This document shows positions 42,865 through 50,481 of a DNA stretch of 50,789 nucleotides, in pieces (the first letter of the stretch is position 1; each line of letters starts with the position of its first letter). Source of the DNA: Acetobacteraceae bacterium (lineage in GTDB: Bacteria > Pseudomonadota > Alphaproteobacteria > Acetobacterales > Acetobacteraceae). The notes under the pieces are model-generated. The model was not told the DNA's origin and did no database searches. It saw only the letters and a list, made by a program, of their open reading frames with translations. The position numbers and the translations under genes were made by a program. The stretch lies in assembly GCA_027487385.1 (NCBI GenBank), contig JAIYDS010000019.1, forward strand, positions 1-50,789. Reading direction: 5' to 3'.

Positions 42865-43808
42865 GGGGGCTCCTGCTCGCGCTGCTGCTGCTCACCCCCG
42901 GCCTCGCCCTGGCGCAGGAGCGCGCGCCGCGCATCATTGTGGGCTTCGCGCCCGGCGGCACGGCCGATCTGGTGGGGCGCCTCATCGCCGAGGGGCTGAG
43001 CAGCGCCACCGGCACGCGCGTGGTGGTGGAGAATCGCACCGGCGCCAATGGCATGATCGCGGCCGAGATGGTGGCGCGCGGCCCCACCGATGGCAGCGTG
43101 CTGCTGCAATGCCCGATGGGCACCATGACCATCGGCCCGGAAATGCCCGGTGCCAATCTGCCGATTGATCCGCGCACCGAACTGGTCGCCGTCGCGAATG
43201 TCGCGCTCTCCAGCTATGGCGCCGTCACCGGCGCGCGCGGGCCCTATCAGAGTTTTTCGCAACTTGTCGCCGCCGCCCGCGCGCGGCCGGGGTCCATCAC
43301 CTATGCCAGCGCGGGCGTGGGTTCCGCGCAGCACCTGACGGGCGCGCGCTTGGCCGCCATGGCGGGGCTGGATCTCGTGCATGTGCCCTATCGCGGGGCG
43401 GCGCCGGCCGCGCTGGACGTCATCGCCGGGCGGACCGACCTGCTCATCACCAATCTCGGCGATGTGATGCGCCAGATCCAGGGCGGCGAGCTTCGCTTGC
43501 TGGCGCTGGCCGATGCCCAGGGCGTGCCGGAGTTCGCGAGCGCGCCGCGCCTCTCCGAGACGGTGCCGGGCCTGGAGGTGGCGGGCTGGTTCGGATTGTG
43601 CGGCCCGCGCGGCATGGCGCCGGCCAGCATCGCCCGCTGGGCCGAGGCGACCGAGCGCGCCCTGCAGGATCCGACCCTGCGGCAGCGCCTGCTGGAGAAT
43701 GGCCTGACGCCGCTGGTGGAAGGCCCCGACGCCTTCGCCGCCCGCATGCAGCGCGACCGCGCCGCCTGGGGCGAGGCGATCCGCCGCGCCAATATCCGCG
43801 CGGATTGA
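42861..43808 (+). CDS. Bug-family (TTT) periplasmic binding protein 2
   Basis: A 315-residue secreted receptor: signal peptide (LLALLLLTPGLALAQ), ligand segment APRIIVGFAPGGTADLVGRL, VVVENRTGANGM, HVPYRGAAPAALDVIAGRTDLLI and VPGLEVAGWFGLCGPRG. It is the only Bug gene here inside an apparent operon, being coupled to the carboxyltransferase gene by ATGA overlap. Inference: it captures the carboxylate, or an amide of it, which the carboxylase/monooxygenase set then uses. No membrane subunits of the transporter are present. Confidence 0.9.
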   Translation: MRGLLLALLLLTPGLALAQERAPRIIVGFAPGGTADLVGRLIAEGLSSATGTRVVVENRTGANGMIAAEMVARGPTDGSVLLQCPMGTMTIGPEMPGANLPIDPRTELVAVANVALSSYGAVTGARGPYQSFSQLVAAARARPGSITYASAGVGSAQHLTGARLAAMAGLDLVHVPYRGAAPAALDVIAGRTDLLITNLGDVMRQIQGGELRLLALADAQGVPEFASAPRLSETVPGLEVAGWFGLCGPRGMAPASIARWAEATERALQDPTLRQRLLENGLTPLVEGPDAFAARMQRDRAAWGEAIRRANIRAD

Positions 43809-43838
43809 CCCGCCCCAATTGACCCGCCCCAATTGACC
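43805..43838 (+). repeat. 14-base tandem repeat at Bug 2 stop codon
   Basis: The unit TTGACCCGCCCCAA occurs twice in a row (43805-43818, 43819-43832), then TTGACC. The stop codon of the Bug gene is in the first unit, so slippage would leave its protein end intact. Confidence 0.85.
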
Positions 43839-43884
43839 AGCAGGGGCGCCGCGTCAAAGCTCCGGCCATCAGCCGGAGTGAGCC

Positions 43885-44766
43885 ATGCCCGAAGCCAATC
43901 CCCGCATCCCCTTCCAGATGGAAGGCGATGCGCCCGCCCTGCCGCCCTACAAGGGCAAGCGCATCATCGTGAATGTCGCCGTCAATGTGGAGCATTGGCC
44001 CTTCGACCAGCCCATGCCGCGCGCCATCCTGCCCCCGCCGCATGGCATCCGCGCCGTGCCGGATGTGCCCAACTTCACCTGGGTGGAATATGGGCTGCGC
44101 GTCGGCATGCCGCGCCTGCTGCAACTCCTGGCGGCGCTCGGCATCCGCGCATCCAACCTCTCCAATGCGGAGATCTGCACGCATTATCCGCGTCTGGCGG
44201 AGGCGATGCTCAAGGCGGATTGGGAATTCGTCGGCCACGGGCTCTTCCAGCGTGCCCTGGCGGCCTTCGAGAATGACGCCGAGATGGTGGAGCAGTCGCT
44301 CGCCATCATGCGCGGCTTTTCCGGCCAGAAGGTGCGCGCCTGGCTCGGCGCCGGGCTGAGCGAGAAGGCGGATACGCCGGAGCTCCTGCTCCGCAATGGC
44401 GTCACCTATCTGCATGACTGGCTGGTGGATGACGTCCCGGTCTGGATGAAGACCGAGGCGGGGCCCATGCTCTCCATCCCATACACGGTCGAGCTGAATG
44501 ACGTGCCGGTCTATGTGACCGGCCAGCATGCCTCGGCCGCGCTGGCCGATCGCATCCGCGACACGCTGGCCTTCTTCGCGCGCGACGGCTTCGCCCGCAC
44601 GCGGGTGATGACCGTGGCGCTGCACCCGCATGTGATCGGCGTGCCGCACCGGATGGAATCCTTCACCGCCGTGATGCAGGAATTGGCCGCGCATCCAGAG
44701 GTCGCCTTCGCCACGTCGAGCGAGATCGGGGATTGGTACGCGGCGCTGCACCCCGCACCGCGCTAG
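43885..44766 (+). CDS. Polysaccharide-deacetylase-fold hydrolase (PuuE allantoinase-like)
   Basis: A 293-residue NodB-fold protein without signal peptide, so cytoplasmic. The TFDDG metal motif of chitin deacetylases is replaced by VNVAVNVEHWPFD, and the second histidine site reads GHGLFQ, while HPHVIGVPHR near the C-terminus matches the PuuE-type allantoinase and cyclic-imide hydrolase branch. These act on cyclic ureides or imides, not sugars. ATG 43885 follows GGAG; it is 76 bases after the Bug gene and probably the last gene of the unit. Substrate is not predictable. Confidence 0.8.
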   Translation: MPEANPRIPFQMEGDAPALPPYKGKRIIVNVAVNVEHWPFDQPMPRAILPPPHGIRAVPDVPNFTWVEYGLRVGMPRLLQLLAALGIRASNLSNAEICTHYPRLAEAMLKADWEFVGHGLFQRALAAFENDAEMVEQSLAIMRGFSGQKVRAWLGAGLSEKADTPELLLRNGVTYLHDWLVDDVPVWMKTEAGPMLSIPYTVELNDVPVYVTGQHASAALADRIRDTLAFFARDGFARTRVMTVALHPHVIGVPHRMESFTAVMQELAAHPEVAFATSSEIGDWYAALHPAPR

Positions 44767-44785
44767 GTCGTTCGCAGCCCCGGAA

Positions 44786-44799
44786 ACCCCGCTTGCGGG
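44786..44799 (+). terminator. Hairpin after the deacetylase-like gene
   Basis: CCCCGC-TT-GCGGGG, a perfect six-base stem, 20 bases after the stop and before the CPBP gene. No U-tract, so termination is uncertain. Confidence 0.3.
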
Positions 44800-44891
44800 G
44801 CATGGGCATGGGGTCCCGCCGACCATCTGGCGTGCTCGACACCCGCATTTCCGCCAACCTAAGCTTGGGCTGGTTGGCGAGGGGGCCTGGC

Positions 44892-45773
44892 ATGAACGGA
44901 AGCGCGGATGGCAAACCCGCCTGGTGGCTGCGGGTCCTGCAATTCCCTGTGATCCGCCTGGCCCTGCTGGGTGGCGTCCTTTTGCTGATGATGGGGCTGG
45001 GCAATGGCTTCATCAGCACGCTCTCGGGCCGGCCACTGGCGGCTGCGGCGACGGCCGCGGGCATGGCGGCGCTGGCCTTCGGATTCTACCTCGCTTTCGT
45101 GCGCGTCATCGAGCGGCGCCGCGCGGATGAGCTGGCCCTGCCGCATCTGGGGCGCGAATTGGGCTTCGGCCTGCTCATGGGCGCCGGCCTCTATGCCTTC
45201 TCTGTGCTGATCCTGATGGGATTGGGCATCTACCGCATCGAAGGGCTGAATCCCTGGAGCTTCCTGCTGCCCGCCATTGCGATGGCGCTGGTTTCGGGCA
45301 TCTTCGAGGAATTGCTGTTTCGCGGGGCGCTGTTCCGCATCGTCGAGGAATCCCTCGGCAGCTGGATTTCGCTCGCCGTCTCCTCCCTCGTCTTCGGCCT
45401 GGTGCACCTGATCAACCCGGCCGCCACGCTGACGGGGGCGCTGTTCATCAGTGTCGAGGCCGGCCTGCTGCTGGCCGCCGCCTATATGTTGACGCGCCGC
45501 CTCTGGCTCAGCATCGGCTTCCACATGGCCTGGAACTACACGCAATCCGCCATTTTTTCCGGCATCGTCTCCGGCAATGACAGCGCGCCGGGCCTGATCC
45601 GATCCAGCATCGAAGGGCCGCTGGCGCTGACCGGCGGCAGCTTCGGCCTGGAGGCCTCGCTGGTGGCCTTCATGCTCTGCACGGCCACGGGCGTGGCGCT
45701 GCTGGTGGCTGCCGTGCGGCGCCGGAATGTCGTGCCGCCCCTCTGGCGGCGGCGGGGCCCTGGACCCGAATAA
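44892..45773 (+). CDS. CPBP family intramembrane metalloprotease
   Basis: A 293-residue membrane protein with about eight helices and the Abi/CAAX-protease motifs: EELLFRG with Glu139 and Glu140, FGLVH with His172, and GFHMAWNY with His211. These form the metal site of type II CAAX-like proteases; bacterial members are linked to bacteriocin self-immunity or membrane proteolysis. The chosen ATG at 44892 follows GAGGGGG; the frame extends further upstream without family sequence. No bacteriocin genes are close, so the target is unknown. Confidence 0.86.
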   Translation: MNGSADGKPAWWLRVLQFPVIRLALLGGVLLLMMGLGNGFISTLSGRPLAAAATAAGMAALAFGFYLAFVRVIERRRADELALPHLGRELGFGLLMGAGLYAFSVLILMGLGIYRIEGLNPWSFLLPAIAMALVSGIFEELLFRGALFRIVEESLGSWISLAVSSLVFGLVHLINPAATLTGALFISVEAGLLLAAAYMLTRRLWLSIGFHMAWNYTQSAIFSGIVSGNDSAPGLIRSSIEGPLALTGGSFGLEASLVAFMLCTATGVALLVAAVRRRNVVPPLWRRRGPGPE

Positions 45774-45782
45774 TGGAGGAGG

Positions 45783-45807
45783 CGCCCCGGGTGATCTTCC
45801 CGGGGCG
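45783..45807. terminator. Bidirectional hairpin between convergent genes
   Basis: CGCCCCGGG and CCCGGGGCG form a perfect nine-base stem with the loop TGATCTT, placed between the ends of the CPBP and Bug 3 genes. A strong symmetric terminator candidate, though it lacks T-runs. Confidence 0.6.
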
Positions 45808-45822
45808 GGCTTCGGGAAGCGG

Positions 45823-46806
45823 CTAGTCCAGCGTCACCCCGGCCTCCCGCGTCAGGCGCCCGACCAGCTCCTGCTGCTCGCGCACATAGGTCGCGAAAGC
45901 CTGGCGTGTGGAGCCGACGGGCAGCATGCCGATGGCGGCGAGGCGCTCGCGCACCGCGGGCTGTGCCAGGGCCTGGATGATCGCGGCATTCACCCGGTCC
46001 AGCACCGCATCGGGCGTGCCGGCCGGCGCGAAGACGCCGCCCCATTCGGTCCATTCATAGCCCGCCATGCCGCTCTCGTTCAGTGTCGGCGTCTGCGGCA
46101 ATTGCGGAATGCGCTCGCGCGTCGTCACCGCATAGGCCTTGAGCTGCCCGTTCTGCGCCAGCGCCGTGGAGGAGGCCGCGGTGCCCATGTGGAACTGCAC
46201 CGTGCCCGAGAGCAGCGCCTGTACGGCCGGCCCGCCGCCGCGGAAGGGGACGTGCGTCGCCTCCCAGCCGGCGCGCTGGAGGAACAGCACCGCCGCGTAA
46301 TGCGCGGCCGAACCATTGCCGGAGGAGGCATAGGTCAGTGGCTGCCCCGCCGCCGCGCGCGCACGGCCCAGCGCCATGAACTCCGCGAAGCTGTTGGCCG
46401 GCACGGAAGGATGCGCCACCAGGATCAAGGGCACGGAGGTGAGCTGCGTGATCGGCGCGAAGGCCGTCGTGTAGGAGAAGGGCAGGTTGCGCACCAGATG
46501 CAGCGCGGAGGAATGGGTGGAGGCGTCGAACAGCAGCGTATAGCCATCGGGGGGCGCGGCGGCGACGGCGCCGGCCGCGATGGTGCCCGTGGCGCCGGTG
46601 CGGTTCTCGATGACGATGGGCTGGCCCAGGCTCTCCGAGAGATAGGGGGCGAGCAGGCGCGTCGTCGTGTCGATCGCTCCGCCGGGCGGGAAGGAGACGA
46701 TGGCGCGGATCGGCCGGTTCGGCCATGCGCCTTGCGCCAGGGCAGGCAGGGGCAGGGCGGCGGCGCCGGCCAGCAGGGCGCGGCGGGGCAGGGGCAGATG
46801 CTTCAT
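45823..46806 (-). CDS. Bug-family (TTT) periplasmic binding protein 3
   Basis: A 327-residue secreted receptor with a twin-arginine-like N-terminus (LPRRALLAGAAALPLPALA), then RPIRAIVSFPPGGAIDTTTR, IVIENRTGATGT, THVPFRGGGPAVQALLSGTVQF and WGGVFAPAG. It could therefore be exported folded. It is divergent from an amidase gene, with a shared 112-base upstream region, so a common promoter control with the amidase is plausible. No transporter membrane subunits are seen. Confidence 0.9.
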   Translation of the reverse strand: MKHLPLPRRALLAGAAALPLPALAQGAWPNRPIRAIVSFPPGGAIDTTTRLLAPYLSESLGQPIVIENRTGATGTIAAGAVAAAPPDGYTLLFDASTHSSALHLVRNLPFSYTTAFAPITQLTSVPLILVAHPSVPANSFAEFMALGRARAAAGQPLTYASSGNGSAAHYAAVLFLQRAGWEATHVPFRGGGPAVQALLSGTVQFHMGTAASSTALAQNGQLKAYAVTTRERIPQLPQTPTLNESGMAGYEWTEWGGVFAPAGTPDAVLDRVNAAIIQALAQPAVRERLAAIGMLPVGSTRQAFATYVREQQELVGRLTREAGVTLD

Positions 46807-46918
46807 CGGACGACCTCGTGATGTTGCGGGCAATATGGCGGTGGCCCCGGCAAAACGCCAATGGCTTGTCGGCCGCGCCATCCGGCGGAAGGATGCGCGC
46901 CCCAGCAAGGACAGGCGC

Positions 46919-48340
46919 ATGCCCAGGATCATCACCCGCAACGCCGCTGCGCCGCAGGGCGGCTACGTCCCCGGCTTGCGCCTGCCGGATTTCGAGGGCG
47001 CGCGGGCGGGCTTCGCCGCCGGCACGGACACGCCGCGCGCGCTGCTGGAGCGTGGCCTCGCCATCATCGCCGCGCGCGAGGGGGAGGTCCGCGCCTTCGC
47101 GCATCTCGACATCGAAGGCGCGCGCGTGGCGGCCGATGCGGCGACGGCGCGGCATGCGGCCGGGCGCGCCCTTTCACCGCTGGATGGCTGCCCCATCGCC
47201 ATCAAGGACACGCTCGCCGTGCGCGGCATGCCGGGCGAGATGAACAGCGCCATATTCCAGGGCCATGTGGACACGCTCGACGCCGCCTGCGTGGGGGCGC
47301 TCCGTGCGGCCGGCGCAGTGATCCTCGGCAAGACGCAGGTGCCGGAACTCACCATCGGCCGCGCGCCGCCGACGCGAAACCCCTTCGATGCGACGCGCAC
47401 CGCGGGCGCTTCCTCCAGCGGCAGCGGGGCCGCGGTGGGGGCGGGGATGGTGCCGGTGGCGATCGGCAACCAGACCGGCGGCTCGCTGATCCGGCCGTCC
47501 TCCTTCAACGGGATCTATGGCTTTAAGCCGAGCTGGGGGGCGCTGAATGTCGCGGGTATGCACGCCGTGGCACCGAGCCAGGACCATATCGGCCCGATGG
47601 CGGCCTCGCTGGCCGATGCCTGGCGTGTGGCCTGGGAAATATCGGCCCGCGCTGGCGGCCATAACGGCCACCCCGGCCTGACCGGCACGGCGGCGCCGCC
47701 CGCCGCGCTGCGCCCGCTGCGGCTGGCCTTCCTCCGCACGCGCGGCTGGGCGGAGCTGGATGCGGCGACGGAAGAGGCCTTCCTGGGCGTGCGCCATGCC
47801 CTGGAGGCGGCCGGCGTCACCTTGGTGGAGGCGTCCCAGGATGGCGCGCTGGCGGAGGCCGAGCGGTTGCTGCTGGAGGCGGACCGCATCTCCAACGACA
47901 TCATCATGTATGAGGCGCGCTGGCCCTACGGCGCCTGGCTCGCCGCCCATGGCGAAGCGAAGATGGGCGAGGCGGTGCGCGCGCGCATCGCGCATGGCTT
48001 CACCATGACGCCAGCCGATTACCGCCGCGCGCTGGCCGAGCGCGATGCGATCCGGCGCGCCATCGCCGCGATCGGGGCCCGTGTGGATGGGTTTGTGACG
48101 CTGGCTTCCTCGGGCCCCGCGCCGCAGGATGGCGCGGCGAGCGACCAGGCAGGCGCGCATCTCAAGACGGGCAGCCGGAGTTTTCTTTCGCCGTGGTCGA
48201 TGATCGGCGGGCCCTCGCTCAGCCTGCCCGTCATGGCGGTGGATGGCATGCCCTTGGGCCTGCAGCTGATGGGGCTGCCAGACACGGATGCGGGCCTGTT
48301 TGCGGTGGCGACTTGGGTGGATGGGGTGTTCGGAGAGTAA
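46919..48340 (+). CDS. Amidase-signature family hydrolase 2
   Basis: A 473-residue amidase with the Lys-cisSer-Ser triad: Lys96 in PIAIKD, Ser165 in GASSSGSG, Ser189 in TGGSLIRP. The sequence differs widely from amidase 1 (22947), so it is not a recent duplicate. The N-terminus is longer than needed for the fold (about 35 residues before the first helix). ATG 46919 follows AAGGACAGG. The divergent Bug gene may supply its substrate, an amide or ester of a carboxylic acid. The 3' end is followed by the long repeated terminator. Confidence 0.9.
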   Translation: MPRIITRNAAAPQGGYVPGLRLPDFEGARAGFAAGTDTPRALLERGLAIIAAREGEVRAFAHLDIEGARVAADAATARHAAGRALSPLDGCPIAIKDTLAVRGMPGEMNSAIFQGHVDTLDAACVGALRAAGAVILGKTQVPELTIGRAPPTRNPFDATRTAGASSSGSGAAVGAGMVPVAIGNQTGGSLIRPSSFNGIYGFKPSWGALNVAGMHAVAPSQDHIGPMAASLADAWRVAWEISARAGGHNGHPGLTGTAAPPAALRPLRLAFLRTRGWAELDAATEEAFLGVRHALEAAGVTLVEASQDGALAEAERLLLEADRISNDIIMYEARWPYGAWLAAHGEAKMGEAVRARIAHGFTMTPADYRRALAERDAIRRAIAAIGARVDGFVTLASSGPAPQDGAASDQAGAHLKTGSRSFLSPWSMIGGPSLSLPVMAVDGMPLGLQLMGLPDTDAGLFAVATWVDGVFGE

Positions 48341-48429
48341 AAAAAGCCTCCGGCGGCCGGGGCCTCAGGCCCCGGACCCCATTTGTAAAGGGGTCTGGGG
48401 CCCCGGCCCCAGCCGCCGGAGGCCCTTTT
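48341..48429. terminator. Bidirectional terminator, long inverted repeat (copy C)
   Basis: Left arm 48341-48380 and right arm 48390-48429 pair almost fully, with the nine-base loop ATTTGTAAA and A/T runs outside. It separates convergent amidase 2 and purC. Right arm is nearly identical to copy A. Confidence 0.82.
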
Positions 48430-48432
48430 GAC

Positions 48433-49401
48433 TTACTTCTTGAAGTACGGGCGCAGATTCTCCCGCACTCGCGCCAGCACATCCTCCGGCCCCTCCGGCA
48501 GGGCAAAGCGCTGCCCCGTGATGGTCTCATAGGCCTCGATATAAACGGCCGCGGTGCCGAGGATCAGCTCCTCCGGGATTTCCGGAATCTCATCGTGATA
48601 GGGGTCGCAGCGCGCGGCGACCCAGCTGCGGACGAAATCCTTGTCGAAGCTCTCGGGCTTCTCGCCGGCTTCGAAGCGCGCCTGGAAGCTGGCGGCGCGC
48701 CAATAGCGGCTGCTGTCCGGCGTGTGGATTTCATCGGCCAGCAGGATCTGGCCCGCCTCGTCCACGCCGAATTCGTATTTCGTATCGGCCAGGATCAGCC
48801 CGCGGGCGGCGGCCATCTCCTGGCCGCGCGCGAAGAGGGCCAGGGCGTAGGCGCTGAGCTGCTCCCACTGCGTCGCCGTCAGCAATCCGCGCGAAAGGAT
48901 CTCCTCCGGCGTCAGCGGCGCGTCATGCCCGCCGTCGAACTCCTTGCTGGTCGGCGTGATGATGGGGGCGGGCAGGCGCTCATTGTCGCGCATGCCGTCG
49001 GGCAGCGTCATGCCGTACATGCTGCGCTGGCCGGCCTTGTACATGGTCAGGATGGAGGTGCCCGTGGTGCCCGCCAGATAGCCGCGCACCACGATTTCCA
49101 CTGGCAGGATGGTCAGGCGCTTCGCGATGACGACGTTCGGGTCGGGGTAGGAGAGGACGTGGTTCGGGCAGAGATCGGCCGTGTGCTCGAACCAGAATCG
49201 CGCGGTCTGCGTCAGCACCTGGCCCTTGAAGGGGATGCAGCAGAGGATGCGGTCGAAGGCGCTCAGGCGGTCGGTCGCGATCAGGACGCGGCTGCCATCG
49301 GGCAGGTCGTAATTCTCGCGCACCTTGCCGCTGTAGTGGTTGGGCAATTCCGGGATGGCGGCGGCGCGCAGGACGCGATGGGCATGGGCTTGCAGGTTCA
49401 T
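48433..49401 (-). CDS. purC: SAICAR synthetase (phosphoribosylaminoimidazole-succinocarboxamide synthase)
   Basis: A 322-residue ATP-dependent enzyme of purine synthesis, joining CAIR and aspartate to make SAICAR. Motifs include [11 protein letters not shown] (glycine loop), [25 protein letters not shown] and [12 protein letters not shown]. It is the longer variant (about 300 residues, as in yeast), not the 240-residue form of many bacteria. ATG 49401 is 24 bases after the CoxS-CoxG gene, so it may be transcribed from that operon, though no functional tie is known. Confidence 0.93.
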   Translation of the reverse strand: MNLQAHAHRVLRAAAIPELPNHYSGKVRENYDLPDGSRVLIATDRLSAFDRILCCIPFKGQVLTQTARFWFEHTADLCPNHVLSYPDPNVVIAKRLTILPVEIVVRGYLAGTTGTSILTMYKAGQRSMYGMTLPDGMRDNERLPAPIITPTSKEFDGGHDAPLTPEEILSRGLLTATQWEQLSAYALALFARGQEMAAARGLILADTKYEFGVDEAGQILLADEIHTPDSSRYWRAASFQARFEAGEKPESFDKDFVRSWVAARCDPYHDEIPEIPEELILGTAAVYIEAYETITGQRFALPEGPEDVLARVRENLRPYFKK

Positions 49402-49425
49402 GCCCAGGGTCTAGCAGGGCAGGGC

Positions 49426-50481
49426 CTAGCGGCCCAGAACCCCCCGCAACCAGGCGCGCAGCATGGCCCAGAGCCCGGCCTGCGCCACCACCGCTTCGCC
49501 CCGCGCCTGGCGCTCCAGGTTGCGCGCGAAATCGCCCGCCATGCCGGCCACCATGCCGCGCAGCAGCGCGGGCCGCGAGAATTGCGCGAGCGGGCCGGTG
49601 AGGCGCCAGGCGAGGTCGAGCACCAGCGTGGTGCCGGCGCCGGCCGGCTCCAGCCGCCAAAGCACCTCGCCCTCGGCGCCATTGGCGCCATCGCGCCCCT
49701 GGCCGCGCAGCCGGCCCACATGCGCCGCGTGGTCCAGGGTGAGCGTGCCAAGGCCGGCGAATTTCACCGCAAAGGGGCCTAGGCTGACGGCCATCTCGCC
49801 CTCCACGGCTTCGCCCTCATGGCGCAGCAGCGTCATGCCGGGCAGGCAGGCGGCGATGCGCGCGGGGTCGGAAAGGATGGCCCAGGCGGCGTCGAGCGGC
49901 AGGGCCAGGGTTTCGCGATGTTTCAGCTGGTTGGGCAGGGCCGCGATGCTCAGGGCCGAGGCGGTGCGTGCGGGCGCGGGCGGCGGCGTCAGCGGCACTT
50001 CGCGGCGGGGCAGCGCGGCGCTGGCAGGGCGCGTCGCCGCGACCTCGGCGATGGCGCGCACGATGCCGCGATAGCCGGTGCAGCGGCAGAGATTGCCGGC
50101 CAACTCATCGCGGATGCGGTCTTCGTCCACGGCGCCCAGGCGCGTCACGATATCGCGCGCCGTCATCATCATGCCCGGCGTGCAATAGCCGCATTGCAGC
50201 GCGTGATGCTTGCTGAAGGCGGCGCGCAGCGCTTCGGCCACCGGGTCCTCGTCCAGGCCCTCGATGGTGGTGACCTCCATCCCCGCCGCCTCATGCGCGT
50301 AGATGAGGCAGGAGCGGGTGGGGACGCCGTTCACCATCACGGTGCAGGCGCCGCAGACGCCCTGCTCGCAGCCGAGATGCGTGCCGGTCAGGCCGCAATG
50401 CTCGCGCAGCAGATCGGCGAGGTGGGTGCGGGCGGGGGCGGCGACGCTGCGCGCCTCGCCGTTCACGGTGAGTTCGATCAT
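49426..50481 (-). CDS. Fusion of CO-dehydrogenase-like [2Fe-2S] subunit and CoxG-type SRPBCC domain
   Basis: A 351-residue protein. Residues 1-150 are a xanthine/CO-dehydrogenase small subunit: plant-type cluster Cys38, Cys43, Cys46, Cys58 and helical cluster Cys97, Cys100, Cys132, Cys134. After a Pro/Ala linker, residues about 186-335 form a CoxG/SRPBCC domain (AWAILSDPARIAACLPGM), which in carboxydotrophs anchors CO dehydrogenase to the membrane. The two are separate genes in Oligotropha. The start overlaps the stop of the FAD subunit (ATGA). The electron donor substrate is unknown: aldehydes, purines and CO are all used by this family. Confidence 0.92.
   Translation of the reverse strand: MIELTVNGEARSVAAPARTHLADLLREHCGLTGTHLGCEQGVCGACTVMVNGVPTRSCLIYAHEAAGMEVTTIEGLDEDPVAEALRAAFSKHHALQCGYCTPGMMMTARDIVTRLGAVDEDRIRDELAGNLCRCTGYRGIVRAIAEVAATRPASAALPRREVPLTPPPAPARTASALSIAALPNQLKHRETLALPLDAAWAILSDPARIAACLPGMTLLRHEGEAVEGEMAVSLGPFAVKFAGLGTLTLDHAAHVGRLRGQGRDGANGAEGEVLWRLEPAGAGTTLVLDLAWRLTGPLAQFSRPALLRGMVAGMAGDFARNLERQARGEAVVAQAGLWAMLRAWLRGVLGR

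Noticed and set aside
44892..45773. CPBP protease as bacteriocin immunity
   Set aside because: No bacteriocin precursor or export gene is nearby; only the protease family is supported.
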